This document shows, one piece after another, positions 1-12,171 of a DNA stretch of 64,000 bases. Both the position numbers and the translations under genes were made by a program. The notes below the pieces were generated by a model. That model worked only from the letters and a program-made list of their open reading frames with translations. It did no database searches and had not been told where the DNA came from. Numbering within the stretch: the stretch's first letter is position 1; each line of letters starts with the position of its first letter. The DNA comes from Brucella cytisi (lineage in GTDB: Bacteria > Pseudomonadota > Alphaproteobacteria > Rhizobiales > Rhizobiaceae): assembly GCA_012103075.1 (NCBI GenBank), contig JAAVLQ010000002.1, forward strand, positions 1,071,001-1,135,000. Direction: 5' to 3'.

Positions 1-3000
1 TGCCTCGCCTTTACCTACAATCCGAAGGTCAAGTGGTGCTTCTTGAAATCCGATTTCAACAAGCTCAATCAGTCCGTTGGCTCCATTGCAGGTAAGGTCG
101 TCACGCAATCCGCTGCAGCCCGCGAAGTTGAAGATCTTGGCGCCGCGCCTGCCATCTCGTTCTTCGCCACCAATCTGGTTGACGAAGCCCGTCGTCTCAA
201 GCGCGAAATCGGCGGCCTTGAAAGCTCCGACAGCCTGCGCGATCTGCGCAATGAAGCAGGCGCTGCTGGGATGAATGGCGATCCGCGCACGTCAATGGAA
301 AAATTCCGACTGGCTGCCAGCATGTCGCCGGACGAAAGCGAAATCTGGGCCGGATATGCACTGTCAGCGCTTGCGACCGAGCCGTCCAATGGTCAGGAAC
401 GTTCCAAGTTCCAGCGCGATGCGACGTCGGCCTCGTGGTTTGCCTACCAGACCTCACGCACCAAGGATGAGCGCGCGCAAGCGCTTGCCGTCATGGCGCA
501 GGCACTCGAAAAGCGCGATGCATCGCGCCCGGCTCTGCAGGCTTATGAAGCGAGCCTTGATCTCGTCAATTCCGCATCCGTTCGTGCCGCCTATGAAGAT
601 CTGAAGGCCCGCAAAGGCTTCCGCATCGTCAATAATACGGTCGATAATGATAATGCCGCGCCGCGCATCTGCGCGCAGTTCTCCGAAGAACTGGTGAAAA
701 GCGGTGTCGATTATTCGAGCTTCGTTACGCTCGATAATGGCGCGCCAAAAGCCGTTGACGCCAAGGACCGCCAGATTTGTGTCGAGGGTCTGGAACATGG
801 CCGCAATTATACGGTGACGTTCCGTCAGGGCCTGCCATCGGCTATTGGCGAAGTGCTGCCAGCTCCGGTCAATCTTTCGATCTATGTGCAGGACCGCGCG
901 CCATCGGTGCGCTTTTTACCGGCGACAGCTTCGTGCTGCCTGCGAAAGCCCGTCGCGGCATTCCGCTGGTCAGCGTCAATTTGAGCACAGCCAAGGTCAA
1001 GCTCTACCGCGTCGGCGACCGTTCGCTGGCACAGCTTCTCTCCGGCTATCAGTTCCTGCGCCAGTTGGACAGCTACGACATCAGCACGGTTTCCGATCAG
1101 ATGGGTGCGCCTGTCTGGGAAGGTGAGATCGAGGTTGCAGGCAATGAGCTGAACAAGGAAGCAACGACCAGTTTTCCGGTTGATCAAGCACTGCCGGAAC
1201 GCAAGCCCGGCGTCTATGTGCTGACTGCTGAGCCGCTGGTTCAGAAGTCCGATGATGAATATGGCACCAAGGCAACGCAGTGGTTTGTCGTTTCCGACAT
1301 CGGCCTTTCGACCTATACCGGGCAGGACGGCATCAATGTGTTTGCCCGTTCGCTGGAAAGCGCAGAGCCGCTTAAAGGCGTGAAGCTGACGCTGCTTGCA
1401 CGGAACAATGAAGTGCTGGGCGAAGCGACCACCGACAGCGATGGCCGTGCGACGTTTACGCCGGGACTGACACGCGGCACAAACGGCATGGTGCCAGCGG
1501 TACTGATGGCAAGTCAGCATGATGAGGATTTCACATTCCTCGATATGGCTCGCGCCGGTTTCGATCTTTCTGATCGTGGTGTGACGGGCCGTGCCGTGCC
1601 GAAAGCGCTTGATCTTTATGCATGGACAGAGCGCGGTATCTACCGCGCGGGCGAAGTTGTGCATGTAGGCGCGCTTGCGCGTGACGACATCGCAACCGCA
1701 ATTGATGATCTACCGCTCACCTTCATCTTTACGCGTCCCGATGGCGTGGAAGATCGCCGTCTCGTTTCCGATAGCAAACTGGCCGGTGGTCATGCCATCG
1801 ACCTGACCTTGCCGTCGAACGCCATGCGCGGCACCGGAATGTTTCGGTCTATACCGATCCCAAGCAGCCAGCGATTGCCACGCAGATGTTCCCGGTTGAA
1901 GATTTCGTGCCGGACCGGATCGAGTTCGATCTGACGTCTGACAAGCCGGAAATCGCTGTTGGCGAAACCGCCAATATCACCGTGGACGGACGTTTCCTCT
2001 ATGGTGCGCCTGCCGCCGGTCTTGCGCTTGAAGGCGAAGTCACGCTTTCGACCAAGCGTCTGTGGGACCGCTTCAAGGGGTATTACTTCGGCCTCGCCGA
2101 TGAAGAACAGGGCGAAGCCACGCGCCTGCCGCTCGATGGCCTGTCAAAAGTCGATGACAATGGCAAGGCGACTTTCCCGGTTACAGTCGATGAAATGCCG
2201 TCAACGACGCGTCTCGTAAATGCAGCCGTGACCGTTCGTATGCGCGAAACCGGCGGTCGTGCGGTTGAGCGTAAGATCGATGTTGCCATTCAGCCGGAAA
2301 CCGATCTCATCGGCATTCGCCCGGATTTCGCTGGTGATGAAGTTCCGCAGGGCGGCACTGCAAAGTTCAGCCTGATCGCCTCTGACAGCAAGGGTGATCG
2401 CAAGGCGCTTGATGGCGCACAATGGTCGCTGGTCAAGATCGAGCGTAATTATCAGTGGTATCGCAGTGGCAACAGCTGGAACTACGAACCAGTGACTTTC
2501 ACCAAGGCGATTGCCAACGGCAAGATTGACCTTACAACCGATAGCGAGGCTGAAATCAGTCTGCCGGTCGATTGGGGTCGCTACCGTCTGGAAATCGAAA
2601 CAGCTGATGCTTCGGGCCCGGCCACAAGCTCTGAATTCGATGCGGGCTGGTTTGTCAGCTCAACCTCGACCGAAACACCGGACGGGCTCGAAATCGCGCT
2701 CGACAAGGAACATTATGCGGCGGGTGACACGGCAGAACTCAAAATCTCCCCGCGTTTTGCCGGTGAGTTGCTCATCACCATTGGTGCAGAAAAGCTGCTT
2801 AAGACAATCACCGCAAGCGTGCCGGAAGGTGGCACCACCATCGATATTCCGGTGGGTGAGGATTGGGGTGCCGGTGCCTATGTCACGGCGACTTTGTTCC
2901 GTCCGGGTGAGGCGATTGAAAGCCGTATGCCTGCGCGTGCGATTGGTCTTAAATGGCTGAAGGTCGATCCTGCCGACAAGCAGCTTGCAGTCAAGCTGAC

Positions 3001-5305
3001 CCCGCCTGAAAAGATCACGCCGCGTTCCGCACTTTCCATCCCGGTTTCGGTTGAAAATGCGGGTGGCGAGCAGGCCTATGTCATGGTCGCGGCAGTCGAT
3101 GTCGGCATTCTCAATCTGACACGCTATCAGCCGCCGAACCCTGAAAACTGGTTCTTCGGCCAGCGTCAGCTAGGCCTTGAAATGCGCGATATGTACGGTC
3201 GCCTGATCGATGGTTCGCTCGGCGTCACCGGCAAGCTGCGCACAGGTGGCGATGGTGGCAATATGGCAGCGGAAGGCAGCCCGCCCACCGAAAAGCTGGT
3301 TGCGCTGTTCTCCGGCCCTGTTGAACTCGACAGCGACGGCAAGGCAACAATCACTTTCGACATACCGCAATTCAACGGCACCGCGCGCGTGATGGCGGTG
3401 GCATGGACCAAGAAGGCCGTCGGTCACGCGGTGACCGACGTGATCATCCGCGATCCTGTGGTCATCACCGCTGGTCTGCCACGCTTCATGGCCCCCCCGG
3501 CGATCAGGCCAATATCCGCTTCGATATTGCCAATACGGATGCACCGGACGGCGATTATCGTGTGAGCCTTGAGACCACCGATAATCTCGGTGTTGAAGTT
3601 GGCTCCTATCCTGAAAGCATTGCGCTTGAAGGTGGCAAACGACAGTCGATCACCGTTCCGCTCAATGCTGTGGCAACGGGTGCCGGTGGTGTGACTATCC
3701 GGCTTTCCAACGATGCAGGCCTTAACGTTGAACAGGCCTTGGCATTGCCGGTGCGTCCGGTCGATCTGCCGGTCACGAGCCGCCATGTCGTCAATCTCAC
3801 GGCCAATGGCGGAAGTGTGAGAGTCGATGGCGGCCTTCTGTCTGAAAGCCTGCTTGATGGTGCTTTTGTCAGCGTTGGCGTGACGCGCAGTGCGGCATTT
3901 GATGTGCCAGCTTTGTTGATGGCGCTCGACCGCTATCCTTATGGCTGCACAGAGCAGACCACCAGCCGCGCACTGCCGCTGCTTTATTTGAGCGAAATGG
4001 CTGCAGGTACGGAAGCGGCAGCGGGTCTGGAAAGTCAGGAAGAACTTAAAAAAGCGCGTACAAGATTCCATCTTCCGCGTCCTCAACAACCAGTCTTCAA
4101 GCGGGTCGTTTGGCCTCTGGTCGCCGGGATCGGGTGATCTCTGGATGGACGCCTATGTGACCGACTTCCTGACGCGTGCCCGCGAGAAGGGCTATGACGT
4201 GCCGCAGCAGGCGATGCTGTCCGCACTTTCTAATCTGCAAAATGCGCTCGACTATACCACCGACGTCAAGGAACGCGGCAACGACATTGCCTATGCGCTC
4301 TATGTTCTGGCACGCAACAAGAAGGCTTCTGTTGGCGATCTGCGTTACTTTGCCGATACCCAGCTTGAAAACTTTGCAAGCCCGATGGCCGTTGCCCAGC
4401 TTGGTGCTGCACTTGCTCTTTATGGTGAGCAGCCGCGTTCGGAACGCGTATTCAATGCGTCGCTCCAGCTCGCAACCAGCCAGTCGAGCTATGACTATAA
4501 TCGCTCGGATTATGGTTCGCCCTTGCGCGATGGTGCGGCAATGCTGGCTCTTGCTTCGGAAACCAAGCCTGCGCCGAAAGTGCTGCCATCGCTGATTACG
4601 CTGGTCGAGTTCCAGCGCGAAAAGGCACGCTATCTCAGCACGCAGGATCAGGCATGGATGCTGCTTGCAGCACGCGGGCTTCAGGACGACAATGGCGCAA
4701 TCAGCCTCGACATCAATGGCACAGCGCATCAGGGCGCGTTCTCCGAGCGTCTCAATGGTGCAGCCCTTGAAGCACAGCCGCTGGTCGTCACCAACAAGGG
4801 GCAGGGTTCGGTTGATGCGGTCGTGACCGCAGTTGCACCGCCTGCGCAGTCACTACCTGCCGGTGGCGAAGGTTTCGCAATCGAGCGCACCTATTATACG
4901 CTTGATGGGGAACCGGCCAATGTCACCGGGGTCAATCAGAATGAGCGCTATGTGGTTGTTCTTAAAATCGACGACCTGCAGGAATGGCAGTCGCGTCTGC
5001 TTGTGACCGATCTGCTGCCAGCTGGTTTCGAGATCGACAATCCGGGCCTTGTTTCCAGTGCTGATCTTGGCAATTTCCCATGGCTTGAAAGCACACAGGC
5101 AGCGCATCTCGAATTCCGCAATGATCGTTTTGTGGCCGCTTTCGATCGCTCTGCAGGCGAGAAGAAGCCGATCACGCTGGCTTATGTGGTGCGTGCGGTG
5201 ACGCCGGGTCTTTACACCCATCCGGCAGCAACGGTTGAGGACATGTATCGTCCGCAATTTGCAGCGCGCACGGCGACAGGCATGATGGAGGTGGCGGCAC
5301 CTTAG
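1..5305 (+). CDS. yfhM: Alpha-2-macroglobulin family protein (partial, 5' end outside window, frameshifted)
   Basis: Bacterial alpha-2-macroglobulins are periplasmic protease traps. The reading runs in from the left edge and gives about 1,770 residues, close to the usual family length, so little is missing upstream. The diagnostic thioester motif GCTEQ (CxEQ) is at 3943-3957, followed by an alpha-helical thioester domain and a C-terminal receptor-like part ending at 5305. The frame breaks four times: at the T run 913-917, near 1842-1845 (after GTGMF), at the C run 3492-3498, and near 4048-4058. Adding or removing one base at each restores a continuous protein, so sequencing error is more likely than decay. 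The next gene, pbpC, starts 15 bases downstream. The yfhM-pbpC pairing is well known and ties the trap to peptidoglycan repair. The signal peptide or lipobox would lie outside the window. Confidence 0.9.
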
Positions 5306-5320
5306 TATGCGCTCAAACAA

Positions 5321-7411
5321 ATGAAAAGGCTTTGGAAAATAGCGATTGGCGGTGCCGCGTTTCTCGGCATCGCTGCACTCGGAACCGTGGTCGGGCTTGA
5401 CTGGCTCGACCGCGCCTATCCTCCGCCTTTTGCCGGAACGGCTGACCATTTCCACCGAAGTTATGGATCGCGACGGCGCTTTGCTGCGTGCCTATGCAAC
5501 GCCGGACGGCTATTGGCGCTTGAATACGCGGATTGAGGATGTCGATCCGAAATTCGTGAAAATGCTGATCGCCTATGAGGACAAGCGTTTTTACGATCAT
5601 GGCGGCATTGATGGCTGGGCGCTGTTGCGCGCCGCTTATCAGCTTGCAGGAGCGGCCGTATTGTTTCCGGCGGCTCCACACTTTCCATGCAGCTTGCACG
5701 CCTTATCGAGCCGCGCGAAAGCCGCAGCTTCGGCTCCAAGTTCCGACAGCTGGCGCGTGCAATCCAGATCGAAAGGCGGTTAAGCAAGTCTGAAATTCTG
5801 GAGCGCTATCTGACGCTTGCGCCCTATGGCGGCAATCTGGAGGGGGGTGCGGTCGGCATCACTTGCCTATTTTGGCAAGGAGCCGCTTCGCCTCACCACT
5901 TCGGAAGCAGCACTTCTTGTGGCTCTGCCGCAATTGCCTGAACGCCGCCGCCCGGATCGCGAGATGAAGAACGCGGTTGCCGCGCGGGATCGCGTTTTTT
6001 AAACGCATGGTTTCATCTGATGTTTTCACAGGCGAAGAAGCCGAGCGCGCATCGCGTGAGCGCATATCCGCGACGCGTCATCCCTTGCCTTCATTGGCCG
6101 CTCACTTTGCCGATCTCGCTTTGAAACAGGCACCGACCGAGGCCCGGCATCAACTGACGCTTAAAAAGTCGGTGCAGGCTGGGCTTGAAGTTGTGGCGCG
6201 CGAAGCTGCTGCGAAGCTTGGGCCAAAAGTATCGGTCGCCATGGTGCTGGCCGACAGTCGCAACGGCAATATCTTAGGCGAAGTCGGTTCCGCTGATTAT
6301 TTTGATGGCAAGCGGCAGGGGCTGGATCGATATGACCCGCGCCGTGCGTTCGCCCGGCTCGACGCTCAAGCCCTTCATCTATGGGCTGGCTTTCGAGCAG
6401 GGGCTGATTGCGCAGGAAACCATCATCGAGGATCGCCCGCAGGATTTTGCAGGCTATCGTCCGCGCAATTTCGATATGAGCTATCAGGGCGATGTCAGCA
6501 TCCGTCAGGCGCTGCAAATGTCGCTTAATGTGCCGACCATCAGCCTGCTGGATGCAATTGGTCCTGCACGGCTCACCACACGTATTCGTCAGGCGGCGGT
6601 CAATTTGCAATTGCCGAAAGGTGAAGCGCCGGGCCTTGCCATCGGACTTGGCGGCGCGGGCATCAGCCTGCGTGATCTGGTGCAGCTTTATACAGGCCTT
6701 GCCAATGGCGGTCGCGGTGCAGCCCTTCGTGACGGCACCGAAGGTACCGAGCCGGTGCAGCCATCGGCTCCTATTCTGAGCGAACAGGCATCGTGGCAGA
6801 TTGGCGATATTCTGGCCGGTGTCGTGCCGCCGCAAGGCGCGAAACGTCTCGGCCTCGCTTACAAGACCGGCACGTCCTATGGCTATCGTGATGCTTGGTC
6901 GGTCGGTTATGACGGGCGTTATGTGCTGGGTGTCTGGGTCGGACGAGCCGATGGGGGCTCGGTGCCGGGCCTTTCCGGTTATGTTTCGGCAGCGCCCATT
7001 CTGTTTGAAGCCTTTGTGCGTTCGGGCGTTGCGTCAGTGCCGCTGCCGCGTGCGCCCGCTGGCGCATTTCGCACAGCACGCGCCGATCTTCCTGTGACGC
7101 AGATACGCTTTTCGTCTGCAAGCGATCCTCTGCCGGTTCTCAAAGCCACGATTGAGCCTGCACCGCGCATCGTGTTTCCGCCTGATGGCGCGCATGTCGA
7201 ATTGAAAGCCCTGACCGATAATGCCTCGCCACTGGTGCTGAAATTACAGGGCGGACGCGCACCGTTTCGCTGGCTTGCCAATGGCAAGCCTATTGCTGAG
7301 ATTGAGCGGCGGCGGACAACAAACTGGCAACCGGACGGAACCGGATATTCGACGTTGACCGTGGTCGACGCTGCCGGACGGGCCGCCAGCGTCAACATTT
7401 TCGTAGAATAA
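5321..7411 (+). CDS. pbpC: Penicillin-binding protein 1C (frameshifted)
   Basis: Bifunctional peptidoglycan synthase. It starts MKRLWKIAIGG with one N-terminal membrane segment. The GT51 transglycosylase motif EDKRFYDHGG is near 5578-5610 and GGSTLSMQLARL near 5670-5705. The transpeptidase SxxK box sits in SPGSTLKP (nucleophile Ser) near 6349-6372 and the KTG box in YKTGTSYGYRDAW near 6859-6900. The C-terminal PBP1C-type domain (PRIVFPPDGAHVEL) follows. Five frame changes occur near 5428, 5650, 5842-5848, 5993-6000 and 6313-6316. Four are repaired by removing one base from a T or G run and the second by adding one base. About 690 residues result, which fits the family. It is co-oriented with and 15 bases after the macroglobulin gene, as in many proteobacteria. 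Confidence 0.92.
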
Positions 7412-7414
7412 CAG

Positions 7415-8563
7415 CTACTGGGCCGCTTCTGATAGAACAGCGCTTACAGCGGCCTTCTTCTCCAGCGACATGACTTTCAAATTGCCGGAAAACAGCATGC
7501 CGGTTATCGGAAGCACCGGCTCCGCAGGCAGTTCCTCGTGATGGGCACTATCTTTGGGAACATGCAGCTTATGTTCCACGCCCTCTTCGGCACCAGATAG
7601 AGTAAGCGCCACATTCCCGCGTGCTTCCAGCAATTTAGTGCCATAAAGAAACTCGAAACTCAGCATCGAAACCAGAAACTTGTAGGTTCCGTCGCGTACG
7701 CCGCCCTTCATCATTGCCGCGCGATGCACCTCCCCGCCCATCGCCACATCGAGCGGTGGAATGCGCGGATCACAGACATAGCCAAGCGCCAGCAGTTGTC
7801 CGTTATCAACTTCAAAGCGCATCCTGTCCGCACCAAGATCGAGCGCCGAAATCGAAAAACGGCGATTGCTGTATTGGACCGGCACGCGCCCCAGCCGCTT
7901 GCAAAGCTGCTCGCCGCTCAAAGCGCGTGCATTGGCGAAATGGTCCGGGTCGATAGCGAACGGCAGCGCTTTTGGACGATGTGGAACAGACAAGGCCGGT
8001 TCGAGAACATCTGCAATCAAGTTCGCAACGATGGTTGTCGAAACTGGACGCGCATAATGGCCCTGATCGAGATAGAAAGCCGGATTGCTTACGACATCGC
8101 GGCCGTATTGCTGCATCAGCATTCGCGAAACATCAACCGTGATCGTTCCATACCATTGCGAAATGTAGTTGATGCCTGCATCAATCGAGGGAACGGAATT
8201 CAGAAATGAGCCATTGCGTGCGCCGAACACAAGCGTTGCAATACGCAAGTTTGGGTTGCGTTCAAGCGCGTAACGAATGATCCCTTCGTAAAACCGTGCC
8301 CAATGACGGAATGGACGCCGTTCATCGCCATAAACGAAGGCATCATTGATCGCATATTCGATCAGCAACAGCTCACACTCTTCGAGCTGTTCGAACTGCT
8401 TGAGCTGATAAAGGCCAAGAGCACTCGTCGTGCCCCCAACCGCGAGATCAGCGACGATGTCGAGTTCCACGCCGCGTTTCGCCATCGTCGATAAAAGCGT
8501 CGGCAGATAACCGGGCAGCATGACGGTGTTTGAACCACCGATGATTACAGTCTTGAGTTTCAT
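7415..8563 (-). CDS. SGNH/GDSL-type hydrolase-like protein of the polysaccharide operon
   Basis: Intact 382-residue protein and last gene of the minus-strand polysaccharide operon. The first 200 residues show an SGNH hydrolase pattern: block I IGGSNTVM with the candidate Ser, block III EYAINDA with the Asn, and block V DQGHYARP with Asp and His. Such enzymes are often esterases or O-acetyl transferases/esterases acting on sugars. The C-terminal 180 residues look like a beta-rich accessory domain that I do not recognise. No signal peptide is visible, so cytoplasmic action is likely. Its start overlaps the stop of the glycoside hydrolase gene by 4 bases (ATGA), implying translational coupling. 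It converges on pbpC with 3 bases between stops. Substrate unknown; acyl-group editing of the exopolysaccharide is my inference. Confidence 0.65.
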   Translation of the reverse strand: MKLKTVIIGGSNTVMLPGYLPTLLSTMAKRGVELDIVADLAVGGTTSALGLYQLKQFEQLEECELLLIEYAINDAFVYGDERRPFRHWARFYEGIIRYALERNPNLRIATLVFGARNGSFLNSVPSIDAGINYISQWYGTITVDVSRMLMQQYGRDVVSNPAFYLDQGHYARPVSTTIVANLIADVLEPALSVPHRPKALPFAIDPDHFANARALSGEQLCKRLGRVPVQYSNRRFSISALDLGADRMRFEVDNGQLLALGYVCDPRIPPLDVAMGGEVHRAAMMKGGVRDGTYKFLVSMLSFEFLYGTKLLEARGNVALTLSGAEEGVEHKLHVPKDSAHHEELPAEPVLPITGMLFSGNLKVMSLEKKAAVSAVLSEAAQ

Positions 8564-9668
8564 TTCGTCACCGTTGCAGCCTTACCGGCTGGCGTCAGCG
8601 AACCGCAACGCCACACACCGTAAGTGCTTGCATCCCAATCAAAATAATAAGCGGCTGCGATCTGGCCGCTGTCCATCATCCGGCGGAAGCGGTCGCGTGC
8701 TTTCTCGACCAGTTGTTCGCGATTATTGTCATTGGCCGGGCAAGCCTTGGACGTATTGGCAAAGCCCCACTCAGTGATCCAACAAGGCTTGCCATCCACC
8801 CCACCACAGAACGAAAGCGCATTGCTGATGTGCTTTTGCACGCGCAGCCCGTGTGCCACTGCTGCCCGGATAAATGTGAATGCCGTAGCCGTCTGCAGCG
8901 CCATCCAAACCATATTTCTTGAGAAGATCGGTAAAGGCGGCGGGTTCGACAGTATCAATTCCACGCCGGTCGGCATCTATGAAGGGGATATCAGAAAAAG
9001 CCCGCCGATACGACCTTTGCCTTGGCGCTGTGTTTTGTTTTCACCAGTTCAGCACGCACGATGCGCAAGAGTTCGACATATTTTTCAGCACCTTTTTTCG
9101 ACCAGAGGAAGCTCTTCCATCTCGTCCAAAGAGCGTGCGGTCTTCATCTTTTCCTTGGGCAGGATGGCAAGATCGCCATTGTAAGCGCCCCAGTTGATCT
9201 CGTTTCCGGGTTCAACCGCAACCAGCGGCACACCCAGCGCATCAATCTTTTGCAAAGCGTCACCCATAGCCTGCTGAAAGTGCTCGGGAGATATGTCGGA
9301 AAGCCGATACATGTCCCAGATACGCCCGCGCCCGGAACGGGGCTTCGTTCCTTCAGGATAGAAGTCTGCATTGTTGAGCGATATTTCGAGCAGAATGGCC
9401 AGACCCTTCTCATGGGCAAGGCGCACAGCATCGATGCTTTGATCGAGCGGTCGTGTGAGTGACAGCCGAACCGCCACCACACCGTTCTCTACCATCTGCT
9501 CGAAGATGTTCTCGCGCTCTACCGGCTTGAGCCGGCCATGTTGACCCTGTTGACGCCAAAGCGCGTATCGGCAAAAGCACTCTCAGATTGGGTTGCTAAC
9601 AACATACCGCCTAAAAGCGCCACCGCTGCCACCACCCCAATCCCGATGCTCTTGCGCGTTTCCATCAT
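8560..9668 (-). CDS. Exported glycoside hydrolase, clan GH-A-like (frameshifted)
   Basis: Reading from 9668 gives a signal-peptide-like N-terminus (basic METRKS, then a hydrophobic stretch, then ESAFADTRFG). A TIM-barrel hydrolase pattern follows: EPGNEINWGAYNGD (NE, candidate acid/base Glu) near 9190-9215, IHIYPGS near 8870-8880, and WITEWGFANTS (candidate nucleophile Glu) near 8755-8790. The frame breaks near 9537 (one C missing in GGCCTC), near 9090-9100 (A/T runs), and again in 8880-9000. About 365 residues result. Start and stop overlap the neighbours by 4 bases each. An exported endo-glycanase within a polysaccharide operon usually trims the polymer or clears it from the periplasm. The exact GH family cannot be assigned by eye. 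Confidence 0.7.
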
Positions 9669-10838
9669 CGGATACCGATATCCTTCAGCGCGCCGTTGAA
9701 ATTGGCTTCACATTCCGAATAACGATTGATGGCCGCTGGCACATCGATCCCGGAAAGGAAATCGCGCAGATAGGCTTTCTTCTGCGGCTCACGGTTCCAG
9801 ACGCTCGCATCGATATGCGGGAAGCCGACAAAACCGAGCATTTCGCGCATGCGATCATCGACAGCGATCATCAGTCCTGGACACCCGACTGCATTCCGAT
9901 GATCGTGCCATGGAAACGGCGGCTCAGGCCGAAATCCTGACTAGAAATCCAGCTGCGCCATTTGTGCGTATCGAAGAACACCAGCAATTCGTTCTTGCGC
10001 TGCCATTTTTCCATGTGCTTGTAATCGACCGGCGCCGTGATGCGGCTTGCGGCCTGATCATAGGCTTCGGAATGATCTTCACCCGTCATGTTCATGTTGT
10101 AGACGATGACCTCGTCCTGAATGACGTAGCTTGCAACGCTGTCCTTTTCGAGCAGCGCATGAGCATCAACAATCGTATCCGCCACACTGCCGAGATAGCC
10201 ACCGAAGGAAATTTTCTGCGCGTCTGCAAGGCTAGGATCGGCAAGGCGGCTCAGCGAGAGCTTCATCTGATCCGGTGCATAATAGAGCGATGGGCAGCCC
10301 GTCGGACGGACATATTTCATGCCCGCATCTTTCAGGAATTCTTCGGTGAAATGCCCGCGCGTCAGGAAGAAACTTTCCTTGCGGCGCAGAATTTCGAGGA
10401 AACGGCGCGTACCTTCTGGCAACTCCGCTTTCAGATTTTCCTTCTTCTGAATACCGATACCCATGACTACAATCGGCATGTTCAGCTTTTCAAAGACGAA
10501 TGATTCCGTCGTTGCCGCATAGCCGGGCCGCAGAAGATTGGCTGAGGCAAACAGGCAAAGATCAAAGCTTTCGTTGAGCTTCGCATAGGTATCGGGTGAA
10601 TTGAGGCTGTTGGCCAGATGCCAGAACGGGACATAGGTGACATCATGGCCGCGCACTGCATTGGCTGCACCCTCACCGATGAGATAATTGCCCGTATTGG
10701 CAATCTTCTTGACCTGATCGATCACATCCTTCTTCGTGCGGATGGGTTCGAAATAGGGCGATGCTTGACACTCGCCCCTGAAACGCTTTCGACGGTCCGC
10801 ATCAAATAGGACGGGATGCCGGTGATCATTATGCGCAT
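9665..10838 (-). CDS. Polysaccharide pyruvyl transferase family protein, copy 1 (frameshifted)
   Basis: Pyruvyl transferases add ketal pyruvate from phosphoenolpyruvate to sugars of surface polymers. Start chosen at 10838 because it gives MRIMITGIPSYL, matching RILVTGIPSHL of the neighbouring paralogue. The frame then slips near 10750-10790 before TKKDVIDQVKKIANTGNYLIGEGA. Family features seen are TGNYLIGEGA, FDLCLFASANLLRPG, VVMGIGIQ, FFLTRGHFTEEFL, VRPTGCPSLYY and the C-terminal RRFHGTIIGMQSGV. A last frame change near 9880 (CCTGGACACCC) leads into IAVDDRMREMLGF and the stop at 9665. About 390 residues. Closely related to the gene at 10957-12150, so a tandem duplication is likely. Confidence 0.85.
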
Positions 10839-10864
10839 GGTGATCCATCTTCGCTGGAGTTAAG

Positions 10865-10910
10865 GCATGTCTCCCAAAAAGTGGGAACCGGTTTTGGGAC
10901 AAAGACATGC
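10865..10910. repeat. Palindromic intergenic repeat, copy 1
   Basis: A 46-base imperfect palindrome with ends GCATGTCT and AGACATGC and inner arms TCCCAAAA and GGTTTTGGGA. It lies in the 118-base gap between the two tandem pyruvyl transferase genes. A second copy in the opposite orientation is at 55460-55504. The sequence resembles the short palindromic repeats that are frequent in Brucellaceae and Rhizobiaceae intergenic regions. I give it no family name because I could not compare it. Confidence 0.75.
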
Positions 10911-10956
10911 GAACAATAAAATCTGAATCCTGCTTCAGACCGGGTTGGACTGGGAG

Positions 10957-12150
10957 TTATCCAATGCCGATTTCTGAAAGCACGCTTCGGAAATTGCGTT
11001 CTCGCGCCGAGTAGTTTTCGATGACTTCGGGGATATTCATCGCGGCGATGTGGTCGCTCACGAAAGCCCGCCGGTCATTGGCCGCGTTGAGGTCTCGGGC
11101 ATCGATTTTCGGCAGACCGGAGAAGTTCAGCATCTCTCGCATACGATCATCTACGGCGACCATCAGGCTCGGCACACCAGCCTGCATTGAAATAACATTG
11201 CCATGGAAGCGGCGACCGAAGGAGAAATCCATGGTCGAGCACCGTGCGCGCCATTGATTTGTATCGAGAAAGGCGTGAACGCTGATCTTCTTCTTGAGAT
11301 CGTCCGAGCCCTTGTAGGTCAGCGGACCGACAAGTTCGCCAGTTGTGGAGTCGTAGGCGCGGCCATTGGCATCGGATTCAAGCTGCATGTCGAAGTGCAG
11401 CAACTCATCCTGAACAACATAGGCAGAACGGCCGTCATCCGAACTCAGCGCGTTCATATCGCCAATGGTTTCAAGTTCCGCACCCATATAGCCGGTGAAA
11501 ACGGTACGGCCCTCCCCCCACTTTCACATCGGGCAGACGGCTGATCGCCTTGCGCATATTATCGGGACGGAAATAGAGCGACGGACAGCCAACCGGACGG
11601 ACATAGGAAAAGCCTTGATCGCGGAGATATCCGGCAGCATTTTCACCGCGCGTGAGGAAATAATGCTCGCGGGATTTGAGCACCTCCAAAAGCTTCTTCG
11701 TGCCCGCTGGCAGACCGTCTTCGCCTTCAATGTCAGGACGGTTCTGGATGCCGATGCCGAGCATAACCACCGGCATGTCGAGCTTGACAGAACGAGGGCT
11801 TCCGCATCCGCAGACAGGCCCTTGCGCAGAAGGTTTGCGCAAGTGAAGACGCAGATATCGAATTCCTTGTTGACCTCTTCGAGACCCGTTCCATTGTTCA
11901 CGCAATTATAGAGATGCCAGAACGGAATGTGCTTGGCGCTCGGCAGAAGCGCCGTCATCGCACCTTCGCCGATCAGATAATTGCCAGTATTGCTGATATT
12001 CTTCAGTTCCCGGATGAAATTATCCCCGGATTCTGAATCCCGCTGTTTTTCCGAATAATGGACCTGCGCTTTATCCGCACGTTGGATAAGGCGCGTCAGA
12101 TGGCTAGGAATGCCCGTAACGAGGATTCTTGGATTGGTTGGGCGGCTCAT
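10957..12150 (-). CDS. Polysaccharide pyruvyl transferase family protein, copy 2 (frameshifted)
   Basis: Paralogue of the gene at 9665-10838. From the ATG at 12150 it reads MSRPTNPRILVTGIPSHL, then NISNTGNYLIGEGA, FDICVFTCANLLRKG, MPVVMLGIGIQ, YFLTRGENAAGYL, VRPVGCPSLYF, FGRRFHGNVISMQAGVPS, and ends SVLSEIGIG. Two frame changes are needed, near 11785-11800 and at the C run 11513-11520. Repair gives about 398 residues. It sits 21 bases after the GT2-GT4 fusion gene on the same strand. Two adjacent homologous pyruvyl transferases suggest that two sugars, or two positions of one sugar, carry pyruvate. That is inference. Confidence 0.86.
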
Positions 12151-12171
12151 AGGTCGACCTTTCTGGTATAA

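Noticed and set aside
882..1664. A 260-residue open frame on the minus strand
   Set aside because: It lies antisense to well-conserved macroglobulin sequence and has low-complexity His/Arg-rich composition; shadow frame.
1..7411. Calling the macroglobulin and pbpC genes pseudogenes
   Set aside because: Catalytic motifs are intact and each break is repaired by one base, mostly in a homopolymer; other genes of the window show the same pattern.
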